From Pseudomonadota bacterium (GTDB lineage Bacteria > Pseudomonadota > Gammaproteobacteria > Steroidobacterales > Steroidobacteraceae): a stretch of 32,257 bases of DNA. Numbering within the stretch: position 1 is the stretch's first letter; every line of letters begins with the position of its first letter. The stretch is taken from assembly GCA_021785405.1 (NCBI GenBank), contig JAJYFF010000029.1:1-32257 (forward strand), in the 5' to 3' direction. Of this stretch, positions 7,328 through 14,446 are shown piece by piece. The position numbers and the translations under genes were made by a program. The notes below the pieces were generated by a model. That model was not told the DNA's origin. It saw nothing but the letters and a program-made list of their open reading frames with translations, and made no database searches.

Positions 7328-7474
7328 ACGGCACCGGTCGCCACGCGCGATCGGGGCTCGACAGGGTCGGTCCGGCGCGCGCATGATCGTCCGCCTGACT
7401 CCGGCGACGGCGGAACGGAGCGAGCGACCGCGGCCGGCAGGATCGAACAAGAACAAACCGCCAGGAGAGGCGCG

Positions 7475-7807
7475 ATGGGGTTCAGCGACGCGGTCAAGCG
7501 GTGCTTCTCGCGATATGTGCAGTTCGAAGGGCGCGCCGCGCGTCCGGAGTACTGGTGGTTCGCGCTGTTCGTCCTCTTGGTCAGCGCCGCGGCGCGGATA
7601 CTCGGCGACGTCGTCAACGCGCTCACCGTGCTCGTGACGTTCCTGCCGTCGATCGCGGTCGGTGTCCGGCGGCTCCACGACACCGGCCGGAGCGGGTTTT
7701 GGCTGTTGCTATGGTTCGTGCCGGTCGTCGGCTGGATCATCGTGCTGATCTTCCTCGTCCAGCCGGGATTGCCGGACCCGAACGCCTACGGGCCGCCGGA
7801 CGCGTGA
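7475..7807 (+). CDS. DUF805 family inner-membrane protein
   Basis: 110 residues, similar to E. coli YhaH/YhaI. The family layout is plain: a short amphipathic N-terminus (SDAVKRCFSRYVQFEGRAARPEYWWF), a membrane segment about 28-42, and a segment about 50-60. The hallmark VGVRRLHDTGRSGFWLLL leads into a last helix, VPVVGWIIVLIFLVQPG. The function is unknown in the literature. The start has AGGAGAGG just upstream. It faces mtnK tail to tail across a hairpin, and the 147-nt gap before it shows no clear signal. Confidence 0.92.
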   Translation: MGFSDAVKRCFSRYVQFEGRAARPEYWWFALFVLLVSAAARILGDVVNALTVLVTFLPSIAVGVRRLHDTGRSGFWLLLWFVPVVGWIIVLIFLVQPGLPDPNAYGPPDA

Positions 7808-7809
7808 GT

Positions 7810-7830
7810 TCGGCGCGCTCAGCGCGCCGA
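7810..7830. terminator. Hairpin whose loop is the mtnK stop codon
   Basis: TCGGCGCGC (7810-7818) pairs perfectly with GCGCGCCGA (7822-7830), leaving a three-base loop TCA at 7819-7821. That loop is the minus-strand TGA stop of mtnK. The hairpin also starts 3 nt after the stop of the convergent DUF805 gene. It should act as a shared end for both transcripts. No T-tract is present. Confidence 0.6.
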
Positions 7831-9096
7831 CCTGTCCGGCAGCACCGCGAGCGCGTCGTCGATCGACCGGCACTCCTGCCGGCGCGTGAGCCAGTGGGTC
7901 GCGATCGCGAGGGCGCTGCGCTCGCAGCGGGCACGCCGCGCCGGATCGGCGATGTCGTCCAGATCCGCAACGTGCGCGAAACCGACGACCCGGCGGATCA
8001 TCTTGCAGGCCGCATAACCCAGCATGTCGGCGAACAGGGCATCCAGATACCGCCGCCGCGCCGATTCCAGCGCTGCCGCGTCGCCGGGCGCGCGGAACAT
8101 CGCGACGGGCCACGCGTCGCCGTGCGCTGGCTCCCGCCACAGCGCCAGGAAGCGGTCACGGAACGCCGTCCAGAACGCCTTCGCCTGGTCGAGGATCCAG
8201 TCGCGATGGGCATCGCGTTCCCCGGGGCTGCGTTCGAGACCGGGCTGGGCGCACCATGCCAGCACCAGATTGCCGAGGAAGGCCCCGAGGTCGAAGCCGA
8301 GCGGCCCGTAGAACGCGAACTCCGGATCGATCACGCGCGTGTCCGTAGCCGTGACCATGATCGATCCGGAGTGCAGGTCGCCGTGGATCAACGCCTGCGT
8401 CTCGCCGAGGAATCGCCGGCCGAGCTCGGCGGCGGCCGCCTTCGCCGCGCCGTCGGCGCGCAACGCCGCGACGTCGCGATCGAGCTGCGGCCGGGTATGC
8501 CGGTTACGCGGGCTCTCGAGATACGGATCGGTGAAGATGAGGTCGACCGAGATCCGCACCAGCTCGGTGTTGCCGGCGAAGCGGGCGAGGCGCTCGAACT
8601 TGCGCTCGAACGGCTCCGCCAGGTCCGAGGTGAAGAACCCGGCGCGGGCGACGTACTCGCCGATGTCGCGACCGACGTTCGCGTAGCGATGGCCGGCGAT
8701 CAGGCCGCGCCGCAAGATCACGTGCGGCGTCAAGCTCTCCATCACGATCGCGTGGAGTTCGGCGTCGTAATGGAAGACGCGCGGAATCGCGGCGCCGACG
8801 TGCGGGGCGACGGCTGCGTAGTACAACTGCTCGTAGTACGCGCGCTCGAGCGTCATCGGCCACGATGGCCCGGCGACACGCAGGTACGGCAGCGCCTGCT
8901 TCACGCAGACCGACCCTGCGGGGCCGTCGACGAGGAACACGAGGTTCAAGTTGCCGTCCCCGACCTCGCGCACGGTCCAGCGCGCCGGTGCGCCGCCGAG
9001 TCGCTCGCACGCCGCCGGCAACCCGCCGAGCCAATGCGCGAGCGATCCCGTCTCGAGCGCCCGGTAGCCTGCGGGCACCGCCGTCGTCGTGCTCAT
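7819..9096 (-). CDS. mtnK: S-methyl-5-thioribose kinase MtnK
   Basis: 425 residues, a choline-kinase-fold small-molecule kinase that phosphorylates methylthioribose (and in some organisms 5-deoxyribose) at C1 using ATP. Visible motifs are the glycine loop VGDGNLNLVF (45-54), the ATP lysine in VCVKQALP (K66), the catalytic loop HGDLHSGS (238-245) and the metal-binding DPEFAFYGP (257-265). The last three are hallmarks of MtnK. The ATG at 9096 forms ATGA with the stop of the aldolase gene, giving translational coupling. It is the third gene of an mtnA-aldolase-mtnK operon, so it supplies the substrate for MtnA. Family assignment is strong. Confidence 0.94.
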   Translation of the reverse strand: MSTTTAVPAGYRALETGSLAHWLGGLPAACERLGGAPARWTVREVGDGNLNLVFLVDGPAGSVCVKQALPYLRVAGPSWPMTLERAYYEQLYYAAVAPHVGAAIPRVFHYDAELHAIVMESLTPHVILRRGLIAGHRYANVGRDIGEYVARAGFFTSDLAEPFERKFERLARFAGNTELVRISVDLIFTDPYLESPRNRHTRPQLDRDVAALRADGAAKAAAAELGRRFLGETQALIHGDLHSGSIMVTATDTRVIDPEFAFYGPLGFDLGAFLGNLVLAWCAQPGLERSPGERDAHRDWILDQAKAFWTAFRDRFLALWREPAHGDAWPVAMFRAPGDAAALESARRRYLDALFADMLGYAACKMIRRVVGFAHVADLDDIADPARRARCERSALAIATHWLTRRQECRSIDDALAVLPDRSAR

Positions 9097-9836
9097 CGGG
9101 GTTGCTCCGGCAATTCGGGCGGCGGTTCCGCGATCCGGACCAAGTCGGGGTCCGCCGATTCCTGCCGGCCATAACTCGCGAACCGATCGAGCACGTCGCG
9201 CATTTGCGCGGCATCGAGGATCTCGACGCCCCCGAGCGCGAGTGCGATCCGGTACTTCGCCGCGAGGTCCTCGATCTCCATCGCGAGTCCGAGCGCCGCT
9301 TCGATGTCGGCGCCGACGCACAGCACGCCGTGGTTCGCGAGCAAGCACGCGCGCCGATCGGCGAGCGCCGTGAGCGCGACTTCCGACAAGGCCTGCGTGC
9401 CGAACGGCCGGTAGGGTGCGCAGCGCACGTCCGCGCCGCCGGCCGCCGCCACCATGTAGTGGAACGCCGGAATCCCGCGGCCGGTGCACGCGAGCGCGGT
9501 GGCTTCGCGCGAGTGCGTATGCACGATCGCGCCGACCTCGGGCCGCGCGCGGTACAGATCGCGATGGATGCGCCACTCGCTCGAGGGTCGTCGCCCGTCT
9601 CGCCACCGCCCGCGGAGATCGACGAGCGGCACGTCTTCCGGTCGCAGCGCGTCGTAACGCGTTCCGGTGGGACTGACGAAGAAATGCGCCGCGTCCCGCC
9701 GGATCGACACGTTGCCGGCGGTGCCGACGACGAGTCCGTCGCGCACGAGTCGCTGGCACGCGGCGACCACGGCGGCGCGCCGCGCCTGCGGCGTCGACGG
9801 ATCCGAATCGGTCGCTTGCGCCGCCGCTTCCGTCAT
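9093..9836 (-). CDS. Class II aldolase, FucA/Ald2-like (methylthioribulose-1-phosphate aldolase)
   Basis: 247 residues of the zinc class II aldolase family. It follows L-fuculose-1-phosphate aldolase closely: GTAGNVSIR (38-46), SPTGTRYDAL, PSSEWRIHR with the catalytic acid E87, and zinc ligands H106 and H108 (VHTHS) and H169 (ANHGV). HYMVAAAGG and CAPYRPFGT also match. MtnB dehydratases share the fold, but the SSEW and HYM-AAAGG motifs point to an aldolase. Between mtnA and mtnK, the expected reaction is cleavage of 5-methylthioribulose-1-phosphate (or 5-deoxyribulose-1-phosphate) to dihydroxyacetone phosphate and a two-carbon aldehyde, as known for Ald2 of the DHAP shunt. Both ends overlap neighbours by ATGA. 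The substrate is inferred from the operon. Confidence 0.85.
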   Translation of the reverse strand: MTEAAAQATDSDPSTPQARRAAVVAACQRLVRDGLVVGTAGNVSIRRDAAHFFVSPTGTRYDALRPEDVPLVDLRGRWRDGRRPSSEWRIHRDLYRARPEVGAIVHTHSREATALACTGRGIPAFHYMVAAAGGADVRCAPYRPFGTQALSEVALTALADRRACLLANHGVLCVGADIEAALGLAMEIEDLAAKYRIALALGGVEILDAAQMRDVLDRFASYGRQESADPDLVRIAEPPPELPEQPR

Positions 9837-10924
9837 CGGTCCTGCCGCCGCTCCGGATAGAGCCCGAGCAGCCCGGCGCGCGTCGCCGGGCAGGTGCCGC
9901 GCTCGGTGATCAAGCCGGTCACGAGTCGCGCGGGGGTCACGTCGAACGCGAGGTTCAGCACCGGACTTCCCGCCGGTACGACCCGGACGGTCGCGAGCTC
10001 GCCGCCATCGGTCCGCCCGGTCAGGTGCGTGAGCTCGCGCGCGGGGCGCTCCTCGATCGGGATCCGCGCGCCGTCGGCGATCGACCAATCGATCGTGCTC
10101 GCCGGCAGCGCCGCGTAGAACGGCACGCCGTTGTCGAACGCCGCGAGCGCCTTCAGATAGGTGCCCACCTTGTTGCAGACGTCCGCGGCCGCCGTGGTCC
10201 GATCGCTGCCGACGATCACGACGTCGACCCGGCCCTGCTGCATCAGGTGTCCCCCGAGGTTGTCGGCGATCACCGTGTGCGGGACTCCATGGGCGGCGAG
10301 TTCGAATGCGGTCAGCGACGCGCCTTGATTGCGCGGTCGCGTCTCGTCGACCCAAACGTGCAGCGCGAGCCCCTCGTCGTGCGCGAGATAGACCGGCGCG
10401 AGTGCCGTGCCCCAGTCGACGCAGGCGAGCCAGCCGGCATTGCAGTGGGTCAGCACGTTGAGCGGACGGCCGGGGTTCGGGCGCGCGAGACGGCGCAGGA
10501 TCGCGGCGCCGTGCTCGCCGATCGCCCGACATTGCGCGACGTCCTCGTCGCAGATCGCCGCGGCTTCGCGGAACGCGGCGTCGGCACGGGCGGCGGGGGC
10601 GACGGTGCCGAGCGCCGACCGCAGCCGATCGAGCGCCCACGCCAGATTGTGCGCGGTCGGCCGGGTCGCGCGCAGGGCTTGCGAGGCGGCCTCGATCGAG
10701 CGGTCCGACGGGTCCTCGCGCACCGCGAGCGCGAGTCCGTGGGCCGCGGTCGCGCCGATCAGCGGCGCACCTCGGACGACCATCGTGCGGATCGCGCGCG
10801 CCGCATCGTCGAGCGAGCGCAGATCGACCGTCACGAATTCGAACGGCAGTCGCGATTGGTCGATGACCCGCACCGCGCCGTCGGCCGTCCAGAGGGTGCG
10901 ATAGGGAACGCCCGCGACTTTCAC
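9833..10924 (-). CDS. mtnA: S-methyl-5-thioribose-1-phosphate isomerase MtnA
   Basis: 363 residues, an aldose-ketose isomerase of the eIF2B-alpha-like family acting in the cytoplasm. Key motifs are VVRGAPLIG (49-57), the catalytic cysteine C161 in LTHCNAG (158-164), the catalytic aspartate D241 in VGSDRT (238-243) and NKVGTY (251-256). I chose the GTG at 10924. It gives the N-terminus normally seen just before the TLWTADGAVRVIDQ strand, and no ATG is in frame nearby. Its product is the ketose phosphate used by the next gene. It leads the three-gene operon and ends in an ATGA overlap. A Nudix gene lies 58 nt upstream on the same strand. Confidence 0.94.
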   Translation of the reverse strand: MKVAGVPYRTLWTADGAVRVIDQSRLPFEFVTVDLRSLDDAARAIRTMVVRGAPLIGATAAHGLALAVREDPSDRSIEAASQALRATRPTAHNLAWALDRLRSALGTVAPAARADAAFREAAAICDEDVAQCRAIGEHGAAILRRLARPNPGRPLNVLTHCNAGWLACVDWGTALAPVYLAHDEGLALHVWVDETRPRNQGASLTAFELAAHGVPHTVIADNLGGHLMQQGRVDVVIVGSDRTTAAADVCNKVGTYLKALAAFDNGVPFYAALPASTIDWSIADGARIPIEERPARELTHLTGRTDGGELATVRVVPAGSPVLNLAFDVTPARLVTGLITERGTCPATRAGLLGLYPERRQDR

Positions 10925-10982
10925 GAACGGGATCTTAACCGATCTCGACCGCTGCCCGCAGAGTGCGCGTCGTGCGCTCGGT

Positions 10983-11609
10983 TCAGTCGAATTCGATCGG
11001 CCGCGACGGATCGCGGGCCCGTGCGAGCGCGGCCGCGACGTCCTCCGGCAGCGTGCGCCCGGTGGACAGCGGCGGGATGGCGTCCGCGGCGAAGAACGCG
11101 GCGTCCGTCGTCTCCGCGCCGGGCCGCGGCGCGGCGTCGTCGAGGCGTTCGCATAGAAAGAACAGCTTGTAGAAGTCGCGCGTGTCCGCATCGTACCGGT
11201 GCCGTGCCTTGTGCCGAACCGCGTAGAGCGTTCGAGCCTCGACGTGGATCGATGCCTCTTCGAGCACTTCCTTCACGATGTTCTCGCGCGGCGAGCGGCC
11301 GACGTCGGCGAAGCCGCCCGGCAGCGTCCAGCGGCCGTCGCTCGCCTCGCGAACCAGCAGGATCCGGTTGCCGTGATCGACGATCGCGCCGCGGACCTCG
11401 ACGAGTGGCGTCGCGTAACCGCGCGCGAAGTCGGGCACCAGGTCGAGGATACGGCGCGGCGGGACGTCGGCGAGCGCGGCGAGCATCTCGCTCGCGATCG
11501 TTGCGGTTTCCGCGTAGCGCTCACGATCGTACGGACCCTCGGCGTAGTGCAGTCCGGTCGACGCGATCGCGTGCAATCGCTTCGCCCAGGCGAGCCATCG
11601 ATCCTCCAC
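10983..11609 (-). CDS. Nudix hydrolase with Nudix_N domain, altered Nudix box
   Basis: 208 residues. Residues 1-60 form the helical Nudix_N extension (WLAWAKRLHAIASTGLHYAEGPYDRERY). The Nudix fold follows, with the box at 99-121. The box reads G-x5-R-x7-KEVLEEASI: the usual first Glu is Arg105, the Arg before the catalytic Glu is Lys113, and the late Gly is Ser120. The metal-binding glutamates E114, E117 and E118 remain, so activity is likely but altered specificity is possible. Relatives (the YjhB-like group) are called ADP-ribose or nucleotide-sugar pyrophosphatases. GTG start with GGAG 8 nt upstream. It may be read through into mtnA, 58 nt downstream. Confidence 0.85.
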   Translation of the reverse strand: MEDRWLAWAKRLHAIASTGLHYAEGPYDRERYAETATIASEMLAALADVPPRRILDLVPDFARGYATPLVEVRGAIVDHGNRILLVREASDGRWTLPGGFADVGRSPRENIVKEVLEEASIHVEARTLYAVRHKARHRYDADTRDFYKLFFLCERLDDAAPRPGAETTDAAFFAADAIPPLSTGRTLPEDVAAALARARDPSRPIEFD

Positions 11610-11778
11610 CGCGTCAACTCCGCCCGGCGGTCCCGACCGCGACGCCGAACGGCGCCCGATCGGGCGTCCTGCGCGGTGCGACCTGGCCGTCGCAATTCAC
11701 CATCTGGCTGGCTCCGGTAAATCCTCGATTCGCCGACCAGCTTGCTCGGTCGCGGGATCGCCGGCAAGATCTCCGCCG

Positions 11779-12483
11779 ATGCGACGCCCACCCGATCCCG
11801 CGGAACCGGTCACGCCGAAGGCGTTCGACGAGGCCTACTTCCGGCGCTTCTACTTCGATCCGCGGACGCGCGTGACCACCGCGGCGGAGATGCGCGCGAA
11901 GGCCCGGATGATCGCGGCCGTGCTGGAGCGCTGTGAACTGCCGGTGCGCAGCGTCCTCGACGCGGGTTGCGGCGTCGGCGCGTTGCGCGCGCCGTTCGCG
12001 AGGCTCTGGCCGACCGCGACCTACGTCGGGCTGGAGCACAGCGAGTACCTCTGCGCGCGCTACGGCTGGATCCGGGGCTCGGTCGAGGATTTCACGTCCG
12101 ACCGTCGCTACGACCTCGTCGTCTGTTACGACGTCCTGCAGTATCTCGACGACCGCGCGGCCGCGAAGGCGCTTGCGAATCTCGGGCGGCTCGCGCGCGT
12201 CGCGATCTACGTCTCGGCGCTCACGGTCGCGGACTGGCGCGACCACTGCGATCAGCAGCTCACCGACGGCGCCGTGCATTTGCGCTCCGCCGACTGGTAT
12301 CGGCGGCGGCTCGCGCGGCAATTCCGCTTCATCGGCTGCGGCGTCTGGGTCCGCCGCGGCATCGCGGCGTACCAGTGGGAACTCGAGCGACCCGCGCCGC
12401 CCGTCAGCCGCGGTCGAGAATCCAGTCGACGAGCGCCTGATGCAGGCGTTCGGCGGCGCCGGTCGCGACCCGCGGATCGTTGA
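11779..12483 (+). CDS. Class I SAM-dependent methyltransferase
   Basis: 234 residues. The Rossmann SAM-binding motif I is VLDAGCGVGALR (59-70), followed by an acidic second strand (YVGLEHSEYLC), a motif near VEDFTSDRRYDLVVCYDVLQYL and a final beta-strand. This matches small class I methyltransferases; the substrate is unknown. The N-terminus YFRRFYFDPRTRV resembles other bacterial methyltransferases of this size. Its last 80 nt run antisense through the 3-prime end of dacB, and the C-terminal 27 residues are Arg-rich and low-complexity, as expected if the stop has drifted. The upstream ribosome site is weak. Confidence 0.85.
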   Translation: MRRPPDPAEPVTPKAFDEAYFRRFYFDPRTRVTTAAEMRAKARMIAAVLERCELPVRSVLDAGCGVGALRAPFARLWPTATYVGLEHSEYLCARYGWIRGSVEDFTSDRRYDLVVCYDVLQYLDDRAAAKALANLGRLARVAIYVSALTVADWRDHCDQQLTDGAVHLRSADWYRRRLARQFRFIGCGVWVRRGIAAYQWELERPAPPVSRGRESSRRAPDAGVRRRRSRPADR

Positions 12484-13825
12484 CCAAGGACACCAGCACG
12501 AACGTGCGATCGCTGCGCGTGCGCACGTAACCCGCGACCGCGCTCACGTCGTCGATGTGTCCCGTCTTCAGCCGGACGGAGCCCGGTGGCGTCTCCTGCA
12601 TGTGTCGCTGCAGCGTACCGTCGACCCCCGCGATCGGCAGTGAAGCCAGGTATTCGGGGGAGAAGTTGCTGTGGTAGGCGAGGCGCAGGAGCGCGGCGAG
12701 CGTCTCGGCATCGATCCGCGTCCGTCGCGACAAGCCGGAGCCGTTGGCGATCACCAGGCCGTCGAGCGGTAGGTGGTGCTGACGGGCCCAGTCCTCGATC
12801 ACGGTGATCCCCTTGGCGAGCGTCGCCGGCGCGCCGTAGCGGCGTTGGCCGAGCGTCAGCAGGATCGTGCGCGCCATCGTGTTGTTGCTGAATTTGTTGG
12901 TGAGCTTCACGATATCGGCGAGCGGCAGCGACTCGAAATCCAGCAACTCGCGGGCGCGCGGCGGCGCCGCGCCGTGCGCGTAACCGCCGGTGATCTGGCC
13001 GCCGAGTTCGCGCCACAGTTGGACGAAGGTCCCGTAGGCATATTCCGGCGCCTGCATGACCGCCCGCGTGAACAGTTCGGGGCCGCAATGCAGCGACAGC
13101 GTGCCGCTGAACACCACTCGATCACGCAGCGGCGAATCGACCCGGTAGCCGATGCGATCACCGTACCCCGCACAACGTCCGCCGACCAGGCGGATGTCGT
13201 TTTCGATCGTCAAGTTCACCGGGTGCGGTATGGCCGCGACCGCGACCCGGTGAGCCCCCGGATCGGGCGCGACGCGATAATCGATCGACTGGAAATTCAC
13301 CATCATCGCGTCCGGGATCACGTTGTACGGGCGATTCGGATGACCGTCGAACGCGGCCGAGTTCTCGCTCGGCAGAGAAAACTCGTGGTCGTCGATCACC
13401 ACGTTGCCATCGATCGCCCGCAGGCCCGTCGCCCGCAGCTCGGCGGCGAAGCGCCACCAACGGTCGATCGTCATGTAGGGATCGCCGCCGCCTTGCAGGT
13501 ACAGATTGCCGTGCAGGACCCCGCGCACGATCGGGCCGTCGACCAGCGCGTGCGTGTGCCACGTGAACTGCGGTCCGAGCAGGTCGAGGGCGGCGAACGT
13601 CGTCAGCATCTTCATCACGGATCCGGGTCCGCGCGGAGTTCCGGGATTCCGCTCGATCACCACCGCGCCGGTGGCCGCGTCCTCGACGATGTAACTGACC
13701 GAGGCATACGGCAGGTGCCCTTGTTCGATCACCCGCTCGATCGGCGGCGGCGCGAGACGCGGCGCAGCGAATGCGGTGGCGACGACGGAGCACGCGAACA
13801 GGCACGGGATCAGGATACGGCGCAT
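12404..13825 (-). CDS. dacB: D-alanyl-D-alanine carboxypeptidase/endopeptidase (PBP4 type)
   Basis: 473 residues, peptidase family S13, periplasmic. A Sec signal peptide ends at about residue 20 (TAFA). All three penicillin-binding motifs are present: SxxK at S69-V-M-K72, SxN at S313-N-N315 and KTG at 420-422. The large insert between the first two motifs is typical of PBP4. It trims or cleaves D-Ala-containing peptidoglycan cross-links. The ATG at 13825 directly precedes the signal peptide; upstream in-frame codons look non-coding. It is divergent from the small gene at 13931 and overlaps the methyltransferase by 80 nt at its end. Confidence 0.95.
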   Translation of the reverse strand: MRRILIPCLFACSVVATAFAAPRLAPPPIERVIEQGHLPYASVSYIVEDAATGAVVIERNPGTPRGPGSVMKMLTTFAALDLLGPQFTWHTHALVDGPIVRGVLHGNLYLQGGGDPYMTIDRWWRFAAELRATGLRAIDGNVVIDDHEFSLPSENSAAFDGHPNRPYNVIPDAMMVNFQSIDYRVAPDPGAHRVAVAAIPHPVNLTIENDIRLVGGRCAGYGDRIGYRVDSPLRDRVVFSGTLSLHCGPELFTRAVMQAPEYAYGTFVQLWRELGGQITGGYAHGAAPPRARELLDFESLPLADIVKLTNKFSNNTMARTILLTLGQRRYGAPATLAKGITVIEDWARQHHLPLDGLVIANGSGLSRRTRIDAETLAALLRLAYHSNFSPEYLASLPIAGVDGTLQRHMQETPPGSVRLKTGHIDDVSAVAGYVRTRSDRTFVLVSLVNDPRVATGAAERLHQALVDWILDRG

Positions 13826-13930
13826 CGGTTGAGGCTCGCTCGAGGGTTCGAAGGAAGCGCCATCGGGGGCGCCGGGGAATGATACATTCTCGCGATCGGA
13901 GCGCCCACCCCGGAACGAAGGATCGAACGC

Positions 13931-14365
13931 GTGACATCGACGGCGCGAACCTTGCGAGCGTCCGCCGAGCAACCCCAGCGGTTTCCCGGGGGGTGGTGGC
14001 GCCTGCGCGGCAGCGGAACGTCGCCGTGGGAGGTGTACCTGCGCGATCCGCGCGGCGCACACGAGGCGGCGATCGACGACGCGCGGTTCGCGATGCCGAC
14101 CGGGTCCGCGATCCGGATCGAATGGAACGGCGATACGGTTCGATGGGGGGTCGGTCCCGACGGCCCGGCGGCGCCGTGGCACGCTGCGGCGGCACTGTTG
14201 CACGAGCCGTGCGCCGAACTCTACGCCACGCTACCGCTGGCGCGTTATGATCGGCGCGCGCGCCGATTCTGGGGCACGATCCTCGGGATCGCCCGGTGGC
14301 CGGGTGGCAGCGGGCTGATCGAACGGCTCGCCCGACGACGGCGGACGACCGACACCGCGTGCTGA
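13931..14365 (+). CDS. Conserved-looking hypothetical protein, 144 residues
   Basis: No family recognised. GTG start with GAAGGAT about 9 nt upstream, and third codon positions strongly GC-rich, so it is probably a real gene. It is tryptophan-rich (GGWWRLRGSG, SPWEVYLRD, FWGTILGIARWPGG) and beta-rich in the middle, with an Arg-rich C-terminus (LIERLARRRR). There is no signal peptide or clear transmembrane segment. It is divergent from dacB (105 nt apart) and 81 nt upstream of the GAF-GGDEF-EAL gene, so it could share transcription with the latter. Confidence 0.6.
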   Translation: MTSTARTLRASAEQPQRFPGGWWRLRGSGTSPWEVYLRDPRGAHEAAIDDARFAMPTGSAIRIEWNGDTVRWGVGPDGPAAPWHAAAALLHEPCAELYATLPLARYDRRARRFWGTILGIARWPGGSGLIERLARRRRTTDTAC

Positions 14366-14446
14366 TCTGCGACGGCGGTCAACGTCGCCGCCGGCAATGC
14401 CGCGCACTGTGGCGCCAAGGACCACCGGGCGCACGACCCTGTCAGG

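Noticed and set aside
9093-9836. MtnB (methylthioribulose-1-phosphate dehydratase) as identity of the middle mtn gene
   Set aside because: MtnB shares the fold, but PSSEWRIH with E87, HYMVAAAGG and CAPYRPFGT match FucA-type aldolases.
11653-11666. Palindrome CGCCCGATCGGGCG before the methyltransferase gene
   Set aside because: A 14-bp GC palindrome containing GATC is expected often in this composition, and no second copy or regulator is nearby.
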